Origin: Nemania diffusa
Taxonomy: Eukaryota > Ascomycota > Sordariomycetes > Xylariales > Xylariaceae
Direction of reading: 5' to 3'
DNA length: 64,000 bases
Assembly (NCBI GenBank): GCA_038501195.1
Contig: JBBPUQ010000003.1
Coordinates: forward strand, 5,858,501-5,922,500
The first letter of the stretch is position 1, and each line of letters starts with the position of its first letter. Both the position numbers and the translations under genes were made by a program. This document shows, one piece after another, positions 1-10,586 of the stretch. The notes below the pieces were generated by a model. It ran no database searches and was not told the DNA's origin. It saw only the letters and a program-made list of their open reading frames with translations.

Positions 1-260
1 TGCGACCATCTTGTGAACACTCAATTATATACAGAGATGAGTTTATCTCACCAGAACCGAGTATCAATAAATACGGTATCAGCTTACAAGCAGTGCCATT
101 TAAATAAGGGTATTTCAGATAAGCTCACGTCTACTCTCAGCAAGCAAGGACTCAACTCAACCGGCGTATCATATGAAGCCAAGATCACTCACTTAAAAAT
201 ATCTACACGGCATGCAGAACTGTCTACCTCTTAGTCTACATGAGATAAGATGATATAACC
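1..260. other. left-edge non-coding flank
   Basis: This is the 3' flank of the dehydratase gene that ends at 261. I see no supported gene. A short open frame at 13-234 has no recognisable family features and no sign of selection. Confidence 0.5.
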
Positions 261-2943
261 TCATTCGTCCCACTGATCCGTGACAGCCCCATGGCTAGCA
301 TCACCCACGAGCCGCGCGTACTTCGCCAGCGCGCCCCGTCGTACCTTAGCAACGGGCGGCTTCCAGCTCTTCTTGCGCTCCTCTAGCTCGGCATCGTCCG
401 CGTTTTCGATGTCGATGCGGTTCTGCACCGCGTCGATGACGATCGTGTCCCCGTTTCGTACCAGCGCGATGGGGCCGCCGACTGCCGCTTCGGGGGTGAC
501 GTGCCCGACCTAGAATGAATTGTTAGTGAGCCAGGAGGAGTGGGAGAGTATGTTTTAGTGTGGATGGTTTCCGAGGGTGAGAATAAGGGGTTAGTGTTGC
601 GTAGTGTGTGGGAATTCGAGAGCCAGAACTAAAGAACCACACACTCATACACCACACTCGATGTATAAAAGCACAAGAGCAAGAACTCACGATAAACCCA
701 TGACTAGCACCACTATACCGCCCATCCGTAACCAGCGCAATATTCTTCAGCCCCGCGCCAATAATCGCCGCCGACGCCCTCAGCTGCTCCGGCATGCCCG
801 GCCCGCCCTTAGGCCCCTCATACCTTACGATGAGCACCAGGTTCTCGTCGCGCGGGATCTCCCCCCTCGCCAGCGCCGCGTCCAGCTCATGCTCCTTCTC
901 GAACACCCTCGCCTTCCCCCTGAAGTTGAGCCCCTCCTTGCCCGTGATCTTCGCCACTGCCCCCTCAGGCGCCAGATTCCCGCGCAGCACGCGGATGTGC
1001 CCGCTCGCCTTGATCGGGTCCTCCAACGGGCGAATAACCCGCTGCCCCTCCGGCAGGCTCGGCCAGTCGGCAACATTCTCCGCGAGGCTCCGCCCCGTGA
1101 CGGTAGGGATCCCACCATCGATCAGCCCCGCGGCGATCAGCATCTTCAGCACGGCGGGCGTGCCCCCGATCTTGTAGAGGTCCTCCATGAGGTAGCGCCC
1201 GCTGGGCGCGAGGTCGGCGAGGAACGGCGTGCGGGCGCTCGCGCGGTCGACGTCGTCGAGGGACAGCGGCACCTCGGCCGCGTTGGCCATGGCGAGGAAG
1301 TGGAGCACGCCGTTCGTCGAGCCGCCCAGGACCATGGTGAGCACCAGCGCGTTCTCGAAGGCCGCGCGCGTGAGCAGGTCGCGCGGGCGGATGTCGAGCG
1401 CCATCGTCGTCTTGATCGTCTCCGCTGCGCGCTCGCATTCGCGTGCCTTCTCGGGGGAGAGGGCTGGGTAGGAGGAGGAGCCGGGGAGGGTGAGGCCCAT
1501 TGCTTCGATTGCGGTTGCCATGGTGTTTGCTGTGTACACTAGACGGTGAGGGTTAGTATTGCTGTTTTTGATGGTCGTTCTCTTTGATACTGGTGGGTTG
1601 CTCGCTCTTTGTAGCACAACTATAATTGAGAGAGAGGGCGAGAATGCGAATACGTACTGCCACCGCAGGCGCCGGCACCAGGACAGGAGTGCTGCTCGAG
1701 ATCAGACATAACGTCGCCCGGTGTTCGTCCCGCGGCACCGGCATTCGTCTTCGCCTGTAGCGTGCCGTACGCAAAAGCGCCTGCCGCTTCGTAGCAAGTG
1801 CTGACGTTCACGTCGCGCTCCAGAAGGCTGGAGTAGCCCTTGCGGATGGTCCCGCCATACTACAAGATCACCATCAGCCCCTGAACTCCGCCTGCCACAT
1901 TCATATTCTTCAACCCCTTCCACAAGCGGTGTTATGCAAAGGGCTGGTGTGGGTTTAAATCCAGGCGTTATTCAAACACGTGAAACTCACGATCATGATA
2001 AACGGGCGATTATGGCGAGCGGCAGCCATGATGACGCCAGGCATGTTCTTATCGCATCCCGGGATCGAGATGTTGGCGTCGTGGTGTTGCGCCATGGTCA
2101 CGGTTTCGATGCTGTCGGCGATCAGGTCGCGGGACTGGAGGGAATAACGCATTCCTAAACTCTTTGTTAATCATGATCGTGATGAACTATATACTATATA
2201 GGAGTTGTGATTTCTTACCCTCGCCGCCCATGGTGATGGCATCCGAGACGCCTACGGCGTTGTACTGCCATGCCAGCATCTTTTGCCTTTCCACGCCCCT
2301 TTTCACGATTTTGCCGAATTCAAGGACTGTGCTAGTTAGTTTAGTTCTAGCTAGTAGAGACTAAAAGAGGGAGCTGCTCACGGTGGGTGCTGAGATTGTG
2401 AACGTCATAAGTATATATATCAACGATGTAGTAGTGAGAGTAACTAATCATGATAAGGCTTACTTGCACTAGGTAGAAGAAGAGTAACAGGTTAGTTTTT
2501 GTATTGTTAAACATACAATAAGGTCTTCTAGCGACTTACAGGATTTCCCTCCCACCATATCGTGGCGATACCAATATGTGGCGCATTCTTCATCATATCC
2601 TCACTCGGGACCCCGGCGCCGTAGAGCATAGCCTATACATCACAGTCTTGTAAGTAATAAAATCCCATGTCTGAAACTTCATAGTCGTCGAAGAAAATGA
2701 TATTTTTCCTTAGATAACAACCCAAGCCTCTCTGGTTAGGCAGTTCCAAGCTTTGCTACTCAACTGTATTTATAGCTAGGTACATACCTGCGAAGCCGGG
2801 AAGTCATGTTCCCTCGTGATGATATGCGACCACCGGTTCAGTTGGCCGCCGGGAGGTAGACATCTGAATTGGATGTACTGGGGGTCCGACTTGGGGTCGA
2901 TGATCCCCACGTCCTCGGAGGCAGATGATGCGTCGGTGCTCAT
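261..2943 (-). CDS. ILV3: dihydroxy-acid dehydratase (IlvD/Edd family), nine exons
   Basis: Predicted to dehydrate 2,3-dihydroxy-isovalerate and its methylvalerate analogue to 2-oxo acids, a late step of valine, isoleucine and leucine synthesis that normally takes place in mitochondria. My model is complement(261..509, 691..1538, 1658..1859, 1991..2154, 2219..2326, 2382..2389, 2464..2468, 2540..2632, 2788..2943), giving 610 aa, the usual length. Every junction is GT-AG and the frame stays open throughout. Family hallmarks are all present: NPCNTH (Cys84), PGCDKN (Cys157) and CPGAGACGG (residues 237-245), which carry the Fe-S ligands, plus the active-site loop [10 protein letters not shown] and the terminal GDASHG. 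Cys84 is encoded by a 5-nt microexon followed by an 8-nt microexon. The N-terminus ([13 protein letters not shown]) is acidic and does not look like a mitochondrial presequence, so this may be a secondary paralogue rather than the main ILV3. I see no TGACTCA site in about 500 nt upstream. Confidence 0.93.
2382..2389 (-). other. 8-nt microexon of the dehydratase gene
   Basis: On the minus strand the context is CAATCTCAG|CACCCACC|GTGAGC. It completes the Asn codon begun in the 5-nt microexon, encodes Thr-His, and gives the first base of the Leu codon finished by the exon starting at 2326. The join yields CNTHLLEFG, matching the family motif. Confidence 0.8.
2464..2468 (-). other. 5-nt microexon of the dehydratase gene
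   Basis: On the minus strand the context is CTACCTAG|TGCAA|GTAAGC, so a good acceptor and a good donor flank five bases. These supply TGC (Cys84) and the first two bases of the next Asn codon. Without this exon and the next one, the conserved NPCN.HLL motif cannot be built from any open frame between 2327 and 2539. Confidence 0.8.
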
Positions 2944-4028
2944 TCTCGGTAGCTATCTCACTACTGCTTTCGTTGCCTAGATATATATTTCGTTATTAAA
3001 ATCCCATTTTTTACTTAGGTGAAAACGATCATTGACGTAGAAGTCATAATTACTTTAGAAAAAAAAGGATAAGTACCCAAGCTAGCTAGCCAGCAGAGGT
3101 GAAAGAGTATAGTGACCCAGCAAGGTATCACCTCCCCACCGCTTGGCGCTCACTTACACGTATAAAGCAGCTTGACTGACTGACCAACAAAGAGGCCACC
3201 AGATAGTCAGCTCAGTCCTCAATCGATTAACACAGCATCCAAGTCGTAAGACATAAGATTTCGCAACCTAAAGAAATCTCAGTTTCAGCTTCCCCATGAC
3301 TTTCCCCCAATTCAAAGCTAGTAAATAAATATTCGTGCCCTGCACATAAAGCCGAAGCGCGGGGATTAATGGCGCGGGGACTGTGGAGCTTGCCCCGAGC
3401 CAAGTGACGCAACGCAACTGGTGCTTAACATCGGCTGCGTCCCGATTCGTGACATTCTAACAAAGAGAGCTATGCGGATTAGCTTGAACCCCTCCTAGCG
3501 TAAAGGAAACTAACGAACGGCCCATCTGGCGTGGGTTAAGTTAGCCGAGAAATGGCGAGGTTTGGTATATTGAATGCAAGCTTCCAGATGAGATATCTCA
3601 CGAGGATTCGAAATATATGCATTATCGATACAGTATAATGTCCATGTAGTAAGTTTAATAGTTAACAAGAGGGAAGAGGGAGCTGTTGGTTATGCGTCCG
3701 TATCATTTAAATGAAGTCGTACCTATCTAAAGGTCAAATTAATGCAAAATTAACGTCCTTCGCGGTGGTTAATCTACCTCAGTTCTACGAATCAAAAGAT
3801 CACGTAAAATATGAAGCATGCACAAGATTCGAAGAGACACTAATAAAGTTAAACCCCAAAAAAAATCAATTTACTACAGAGCAATACGCTATGAATCCCA
3901 ATCCGACAATGATCCGGGCTGAACGCCAATCCATGCAGTCAACCCCTTAACCCCTTTCACTCCCTCTCTTCCTCTCCCCCTATCTCTCTCCCTGCCCCCC
4001 AAATGCTTCCACTAGCCAGCTAGCAAAC
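2944..4028. other. intergenic, dehydratase promoter side
   Basis: Holds the upstream region of the dehydratase and the downstream region of the lactonase-like gene, both on the minus strand. There is an A-run near 3060 and a pyrimidine-rich stretch at about 3941-4000. No supported gene. Confidence 0.5.
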
Positions 4029-5228
4029 CTAAGCGTTATACGCAGACACGAACTGCGGCCCCGAAAGCGGCGTGGTCTCCAGCCCCTTCGCAACCAGCTG
4101 ATCGCCCGCCTTGCTGCCGATCGGCGTAGCCGAGAGCTTCCCAGTCGCCGCGTCGCGCGAGAAGGCCGCCAGCCCACTAGCGCCCCCCTGGTTCGCGACG
4201 AAGAGCACGGCCTGGTCCTTGTCGGTGCTGAAGGCCATGCTGCGCGGCCCGATGCCGGCGGTCGAGGTGCTGTCCTGGAACGCGAGCGTGGCCTTGTCGG
4301 CGTCGAAGGCGAAGCGCGCGATGCTGTCCGCGTCGCCGCCCGTGAGGCGGTTCGACACGTACACGTCGCGCTGGTTGGCGGCCACGAGCACGGCGCCGAC
4401 GGCGGCGCTGGTGGCGTTCTTGGCCCGCGTGGTGCCGCCGTACGAGCTCTGCTCCGAGATCCACTTGAACGCGATGCCCTCCTTGTCCGTGTACGAGGCC
4501 TCGTAGAGCACCACGAGGTTGCTCAGCTCGCAGGCGACGATGAAGTAGGTCTTGCCGCCCGCACCCGCGACGAAGCTGCCGTGGCGCGGCCCGGCGCCGG
4601 CGAAGAGGGAGACGGAGTTGGTGATGGCGAAGGCGTCGTTCTCGACGCGCAGCACGAGGATCTGGTCGCCGCCGAGGTCGGGGACGACCATGAAGCGCCC
4701 GCTAGGGTCCAGGAGGGCCTGGTGCGGGTGGTGCGCGGTCTGGTTGGGGCCCAGGGTGCCGGTGATGTTGACCTGCTTCATCAGCTTGGGCGCGGCGGCC
4801 GACGTGTCCCAGACGTCGAGGGTCGCGCTGCCGTAGCCGGCGCCGACCATGCGGGTCTCGTCCTTGTTGAACTCGAGGAAGACGACGCCCGAGGACCCGT
4901 TGGCGGAGGCGGTGGCGACGGGCCCCTCGGGCTTGAGGCCGAACACGTCGAGGTCCACGCCGTACTCGTTGACGGCGTAGAGGGTCTTGGTCGAGGCCTT
5001 CCAGCGCATCCAGCTGGGCGAGGAGCCTGCCTCGGCGTGCTGGCCGGTGACCTCGAAGTCGGTGCCGTTGAACGTGGCGAGCAGGATCTGGCTCGGGCCG
5101 CCGACGAAGAGATTGTGAGTTGTGGGCGCGGCTGCGAGCGGGGCTGTGAGCGCACCGCGGGCCATGACGTGGGGAGCTGCGGCGGCCATGCTGCCGAGTG
5201 TGACAAAGGTGGTGAGAGTTCGTAGCAT
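4029..5228 (-). CDS. secreted lactonase-like seven-bladed beta-propeller protein
   Basis: Single-exon gene, 399 aa. Residues 1-18 (MLRTLTTFVTLGSMAAAA) form a clear signal peptide, so the protein should enter the secretory pathway. The body resembles the lactonase / 6-phosphogluconolactonase (PF10282) and 3-carboxymuconate-cyclase-like propeller family. It has repeated blades with motifs such as NEYGVDLDVF, HPHQALLDPSGRFMVVPDLG and GPRHGSFV, and ends in a GPQFVSAYNA-type closure. The HPHQ and GPRH segments are typical of this fold. The secretion signal argues against a role in the cytosolic pentose-phosphate pathway, and a secreted lactone- or muconolactone-type substrate is only a guess. The coding region is GC-rich compared with its flanks. 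Start chosen at the ATG that opens the signal peptide. Confidence 0.88.
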   Translation of the reverse strand: MLRTLTTFVTLGSMAAAAPHVMARGALTAPLAAAPTTHNLFVGGPSQILLATFNGTDFEVTGQHAEAGSSPSWMRWKASTKTLYAVNEYGVDLDVFGLKPEGPVATASANGSSGVVFLEFNKDETRMVGAGYGSATLDVWDTSAAAPKLMKQVNITGTLGPNQTAHHPHQALLDPSGRFMVVPDLGGDQILVLRVENDAFAITNSVSLFAGAGPRHGSFVAGAGGKTYFIVACELSNLVVLYEASYTDKEGIAFKWISEQSSYGGTTRAKNATSAAVGAVLVAANQRDVYVSNRLTGGDADSIARFAFDADKATLAFQDSTSTAGIGPRSMAFSTDKDQAVLFVANQGGASGLAAFSRDAATGKLSATPIGSKAGDQLVAKGLETTPLSGPQFVSAYNA

Positions 5229-7885
5229 CTCGAATGAATGTTTTATTTGTGTGTTTGCTTTTTGTCTTCTAAAAGATGTATGGTAAGTAAGTGGGGTTAT
5301 GCAGATAGATGGTAGTTCTCAACAGAGCAACTGCCCATGGGTACGTACCTACCTAGTAGAGCAATGAAAGTTATAAAGTAGCAGTGTATTATTGGATTGT
5401 ATAACAACGTATACGAACCACTGGGCTACTTGCTGCTGTTTTATAGTAATCAAGTGAATGATTTGTAGTAACAAGGTAGCGCCTCTGGATGGTCAACCAG
5501 CTGACTATCCTTTGTAAATCTAGAGAATGACTTGTCGTTGGTCTTTGTTGAGAACAGAGAGACTCCAAACAAATAGCCCGACAAAGATATTTTTGTTCAG
5601 GCGGGACGAGCCGACAATCGAAGGTTCAGTGAATGAATAAAATGAATGAATCGCGCCAGGCAATGGGACAATGATGTGTTTGATTGGCTGTCTGATATTA
5701 TTAGCACTTGACAGAGGCTGAATGACTCGGGGAAAAGCGCCACCTTACCAAGACAGTTATGGGCTGTGCACATCAAAGTGAAAAGCGGTAAAGCAACTAC
5801 GGAATGAGGGAAGGCAATGAAGGTGACGATGGTCGAAGAGAATGTTACAGATGCAGACGGGTTCCCGGTAGGGTGGAAGAGAGGTAGGTTTTTATCTTCC
5901 AGCCAAGTTTGATGCACGAGAGAAGGAGAGAGAAAATTATGTGTCAGTTGATATGCTCGTACAACATTCTCTCTGGATTAAGGGCTATCGTGAGCCTTTC
6001 ATTCCCGCCCCTTCGGTCGTTCGATGCGCTCTCGTCGAGTTCAGGGGTCGAGCGAGGTCGACAACTCACTACCATAGGCTATCAGTTATGCGTAGTTGTT
6101 TGCGGCGAGGTTTAGCTCGGTGGCACAGTGCGCTAGGTATATTATATAGATTTCGACTTGCCACAGTTCCAACAGTGATATATATTAGCAAGTGATTGGC
6201 TATGGGCGAATAGCAACAAGCCTTGCCAATGTTGCAAGGCGCATGTACCTAATCTAGACTCTACCTAGTTGGTGTATCCCTGGCGGCGTTTTTAACTAGG
6301 ACTGCCGGTGTTCGTTCCACTGCAGTATACATTAATTAAGTAAGCCACTCTCCCGGTGCCCTAGATAGTTGTTCCTGTGCTCATGTCGCAGCCTGGCCTG
6401 GTTATCTGAGAATGATAGGGTTCCAAGAGAAAATAACCGCGGTGCCACAATGCGGAAAACAATTGTGTTCCTAACACTTAGAACTCGAACATTTAATAAC
6501 TACCTACTCACCCCTAATTTAATGTTTCTCGTCTATGCAGTTAGTAGCACATGCACGAGGCGTTGTACGTGAAACTAACAGTTAAACCATTAGCCAGTCT
6601 ATCTTATACTCCCTCAAAAAGAGGGGTAAGAGACATGCCAGAATCGAAGTCGTTGGATAGATACTGCAAATAGCATACGGAATGGCGCCGCCGCATGATG
6701 CTAGCGTGGGGATCCGGCCCCGAGATCAGCCTCAGCCTCATGCAAGCGCCCCTGCAAACACAACGAGCCTATCAGAAGCTGCGTCGTCTCATCTTGGCAG
6801 ATGAAACGAGACTGGCGTACAGAATACCTTAGAAAGGGATGACTACCAACAGTAAATCTCCGACCAAAGGATATCCCCTCAGACTTCAAGGTGGCGGCTA
6901 GACTGGCCGCCGTACCTACACCGTGTTCATTTAAGTGCGCTTGGTTAGTCTTTTCACGCTGCACGGCCACATGACAAGACTACAAATGCAATATACGCCC
7001 TGTCAATTTTAATATCTACCGGTCTCGGCACCGAATGTTTCATACATCCCACTTTGTAATACAAGTGTTCCGACACCAACAGGCACAGCATCAACATATG
7101 TAAACTCTCAACGAGTCCTCTCACGATATCACACTGACGTAGATGCGGGATCCCTCCCTTCCCACGTGGTTTCTAACAACCACGATCTTCCCCTCGCTAG
7201 GACCCATAATAGGGACCTTAGTCTCACGAGACTAAATGCTCCGACTTCTTTCCCTACTACCGCTATACTAGGCTCGCCGATCTCCCCTCTTACCATAGTC
7301 GGTTCAAAGAATAATTGTTGAGTTATGGGGTTATCTACCCGTCTTACATGATACAACCATCCTATAGTACCCTAGCAGATATAGCTGAAGTGAAGATGTC
7401 GGTGCTAGTAGGTAGATTCATGGATTTCAACGATCTACACATACAAAACCATACACTATTCTTCTCCCGTCTCCGTACGTGAGAGCTAAGAGGTCAATAT
7501 GGAGATAATCTTATATAAGAATCCTAGCTAGATAGGAATTGCCTAGTTCACAGCTAGCAGGACGAAAGCTTCAAATAAAGTTAGTGCACAAGCCTGTTGA
7601 TCAAGCCCCAGGTAGGAATTATCTTCTTGCAACAGCATACACATTGTCACCCTTGTCTCTCCCGATGAGGAATATATGTCAAATTTTCACCATTAGATCC
7701 TCCTTAAATAGTCATATCCCAGCCACATGCCTTAAAATATACGCCGTTCCCATGCCACGAAATAGGTTAGTTCAAGAACGAAAATAAACAATTTGTTTCT
7801 CTTTCGCTCAATCGCTTTACAATATATATATATAGTTGAACACCGAAGCTCTTTCCATTCTATAATCCCGCTTACACGAATATGC
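5229..7885. other. intergenic region, 2.7 kb
   Basis: Upstream region of the lactonase-like gene plus the downstream region of the Crh-type gene. Short open frames at 5597-5917, 6701-6970 and 7129-7356 show no family motif, and the first begins at GTG rather than ATG. No RNA gene or intact mobile element recognised. Confidence 0.45.
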
Positions 7886-9375
7886 CTACAGCCAAAGCAT
7901 ACCCGCGACAGCAACGAGAGCGGCGAACGCGCTAGCCCCCAGCGCATGTTCCTGTCGAGCACCCTGGTTCTTGGGGTTGCTGCTCGAACTGGAGCTGCAG
8001 TCCTGTGAGAAGCCATTGTTGCAGTCAGACGAACTGCCATCCGAAGAACTACCGCTGCTACCACTGCTGCCGCTGCTGCCGCTGGAATCACTGCTGCCTT
8101 GGGCATCGCCAGCCGCTTGGCCATTCGTACCGGGACCACCGCCACTCAAGCCGGGGATAACCTCCTGGGATGTCTGCGCACCGGTCGTCGTAGCGTAGTC
8201 GGCACTCATGTTCAAGCCGGACCCGATAAGTGACTTGAGAACCGTGTTCTTGCTGCCGTCCACAACCGTGTTGTTGGTAGCTAACCAACTATTGTACGTG
8301 TAGCTAGTCCCCGAGTTTGTGCCTGGTGCTGAACTCGTCTTGTAGCACTCAATACTGACTTCGCCTACGGTAGCGTAGTAGTACTTGTCTTGCTTGATGG
8401 CATCGCTATCCCAGTCGATGGGACCACCTGCCCAATCGATGGTTCCCTGGCCGTTCGATGCTGCACCTCCGGGCCAGATGGACATCTGGACTCGAGCAGG
8501 GGTCTGGGGAAAGTTCCATTGGTTTGCCGTTGCGTTCCACGTGTTCGACTTCAGTTGAGTTCGTCCAAGGTTACCATCAACATACCACTCGATCTTGTCC
8601 GGAGTCCAGTTGATTTTGTATTCGTGCCAATCCGTGTTTGTATCCGCAAGGCCGGTAATGTTACCCGAGTTATCATCTATGGGCCGTCAGTATCTAATAC
8701 ATACGTCGGCAGGCGACTAGTAGACGTGGTACTCACAATCTGGTATGCCTTGGAAGTAAAAGTTTGTCTGGGCAATATCGAGCTCGGTGCCAATAAATTC
8801 GTAGTCGATTTCATCCTTGACGTCACTTAACAAAATAAAGGCGGTCACAACACCGGCGTCCTTGGATGTCTTCATCTTGGCCGTGACGGTTCCGTACCAC
8901 ATATAAACGGTCGACGCGAGGATAGTCCCGACCGAGTTGGGTGGCATAGTCAAAAGAACATTATCGTTGTAGGTTAGGGGAATACCCTGCGACACCCAGT
9001 CGGCCGAGGCCGGGTCACCGAGATACTTGCTTACGTCGAGTATGCCACTCGTGTCTGTCATAGGCATTGTTCTATCCTCGCAGACGGGGGCAGGCACACA
9101 AGCGTCGAGAGAGAACGACATACGAGGGTCGCAGCCGCCCAGGCAATAAGCACCGACGCCACATTGTCCATATTCTACATCACGATCCAAGTTAGTCATG
9201 CTCAGGGGCGAGGGAGAACTCTAGTGTGGTAGCCTGTCAAAGAAGACGTACGAGAGCAGCAAGGAGAGTCCTCAGGACATTTCTGTGTTAATGAACAAGA
9301 CGGAGCTGTGTCGGCGATGACAATAGAGGCGCCGAAGCAGGCTAGAGCGGCCAAGGTCGAGACAGACCGCACCAT
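7886..9375 (-). CDS. Crh-type GPI-anchored cell-wall transglycosylase (GH16)
   Basis: Predicted to transfer chitin chains to beta-glucan at the cell surface, crosslinking the wall. Model complement(7886..8676, 8737..9174, 9252..9375), 450 aa, three exons, all GT-AG. Order along the protein: signal peptide (residues 1-21), a short Cys-rich chitin-binding (CBM18-like) segment with CCSQYGQCG and YCLGGC, a GH16 catalytic core with the signature EIDYEF at about 163-168 (two acidic catalytic residues), then WHEYKINWTPDKIEWYVDG and the WPGG loop, a Ser/Gly-rich stalk, and a hydrophobic C-terminus (AFAALVAVAGMLWL) typical of GPI anchoring. This order matches the Crh1/Utr2 family. The joined exons restore the continuous CCSQYGQCG and PDYDNSG segments, supporting both junctions. 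Confidence 0.92.
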
Positions 9376-10384
9376 GATGATTGTTAATCAGGTGGTTGAA
9401 GGTTGATATTATTATTACGTAGTTGGGGTTGTATTGTCCACAACCAAAGCGACCGAATAGTATATACGGCAGCTGAGCGTGTAGCGAGCGAGCGAGCGAA
9501 AGAATGAGCGAGTGACTGAGGCGATGTACGCTGAATCCTACGAGAACCGTTCGTTTCCAAGAGTCAGAATCGTGCGGTGGGGCGTCGAGATGCCGTCTAC
9601 CGCGTTATATACAAATAATCAAAGCCAAGTGTATCGAATTCGTTGGTAGTCCGATCCGATCATCTACAGGATACCGTTGATGATACTCGTCAGCGAGAGG
9701 AACGAGCTGAGTGGTATGGCCTCTCTGTCTCAGGCTGGCGTATCTGCCTGTTGTTGGGTTGAAACGATTGACAAGAACCACCGAGGCCCAAAAATGGTTG
9801 GTAGGTAGGGACACTGAAGGGGTAGCGAATGGAGAACAAAAAGCCGGTACGATATAATAAAACTATGACCACGGATGGATCATAGCCTCAACTGTTAGTT
9901 GTTCTTGGCTCTTCTTTTCGAATTATAGTGTCCCAGACTAGAACAGACCAGACGTCAAAGCGAACGGGGTAAACGAGAGCGCCTACTGTAGGGGGTAGGT
10001 AGGTGATTCCACGCTGGTGGTTGTTTATAGGGGAGGAGGAAAGGAAGAATGGAAAGTCAGGACTGTGTGGATCTTGATAGCGTATTGTACATAAGATACG
10101 CTAGGGACAATGACAATAAAAACAGGAACCGCGCATCGGGCCATGTCGAGGAGGTACTTTCTCTTCTAGGTAGAACAGGCAGTCGAGACAGGTTCCTAGA
10201 TATGACGAAACAGCCAATACCACGCTCCTTTTCAGCTATGACTCCACTTGTGTGGACCTGCCGTAGTTGGCAGGCAGCGGGTACATCGGTGCTCGAGTAC
10301 CCTTAACCGTTAGGTACGATGTCCTACCCCGGATATAGCGCTGTTAGCGTGTGTCTATCTTTTTATAGGCGTTCTATAGCTGTT
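9376..10384. other. intergenic, Crh promoter side
   Basis: Upstream region of the Crh-type gene. Contains a GAGC-type simple repeat near 9480-9515. No supported gene. Confidence 0.45.
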
Positions 10385-10386
10385 TA

Positions 10387-10437
10387 TCCCTTTAGAGACC
10401 CCCTCGGCTCCGTGACTTAAATAGTGGAGTAACGGGG
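10387..10437 (+). repeat. left terminal inverted repeat of the MITE
   Basis: 51 bases that pair with 10534-10584, differing at two positions (T/C in the CGTGAC block and G/A in the GGAGTAAC block). Confidence 0.88.
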
Positions 10438-10533
10438 ATTCTCGCATAACTAAATACTGCAAGATAGTCCAATGAAATCACAGTATTTGGCTCGGGTAAT
10501 TGTTTTATTGGTATATCTTGCATATGCAGGATG

Positions 10534-10584
10534 CCCCGTTATTCCACTATTTAAGTCGCGGAGCCGAGGGGGTCTCTAAAGGGA
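10534..10584 (-). repeat. right terminal inverted repeat of the MITE
   Basis: Inverted partner of 10387-10437, 49 of 51 positions matching. Confidence 0.88.
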
Positions 10585-10586
10585 TA

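Larger units (their letters stand above)
10385..10586. mobile_element. MITE with 51-bp terminal inverted repeats and TA target duplication
   Basis: The left arm 10387-10437 and right arm 10534-10584 are inverted copies of 51 bases with two mismatches. Both termini read TCCCTTTAGAGACCCCCTCG inwards. The element is 198 bp, with TA at 10385-10386 and again at 10585-10586, as expected for a target-site duplication of the Tc1/mariner-pogo superfamily. The interior (about 96 bp) has no coding capacity and contains a smaller inverted pair, AAATACTG and CAGTATTT. It is therefore a non-autonomous element that would need transposase from elsewhere. The near-identity of the arms suggests recent insertion or little repeat-induced mutation. 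No second copy is present in this window. Confidence 0.85.

Noticed and set aside
604..1542. Long plus-strand open frame (312 codons) antisense to the dehydratase
   Set aside because: Arg/His-rich shadow of a GC-rich exon on the other strand; no domain features.
4581..5225. Plus-strand open frame antisense to the lactonase-like gene
   Set aside because: Gly/Val/Glu low complexity that mirrors codon bias of the real gene.
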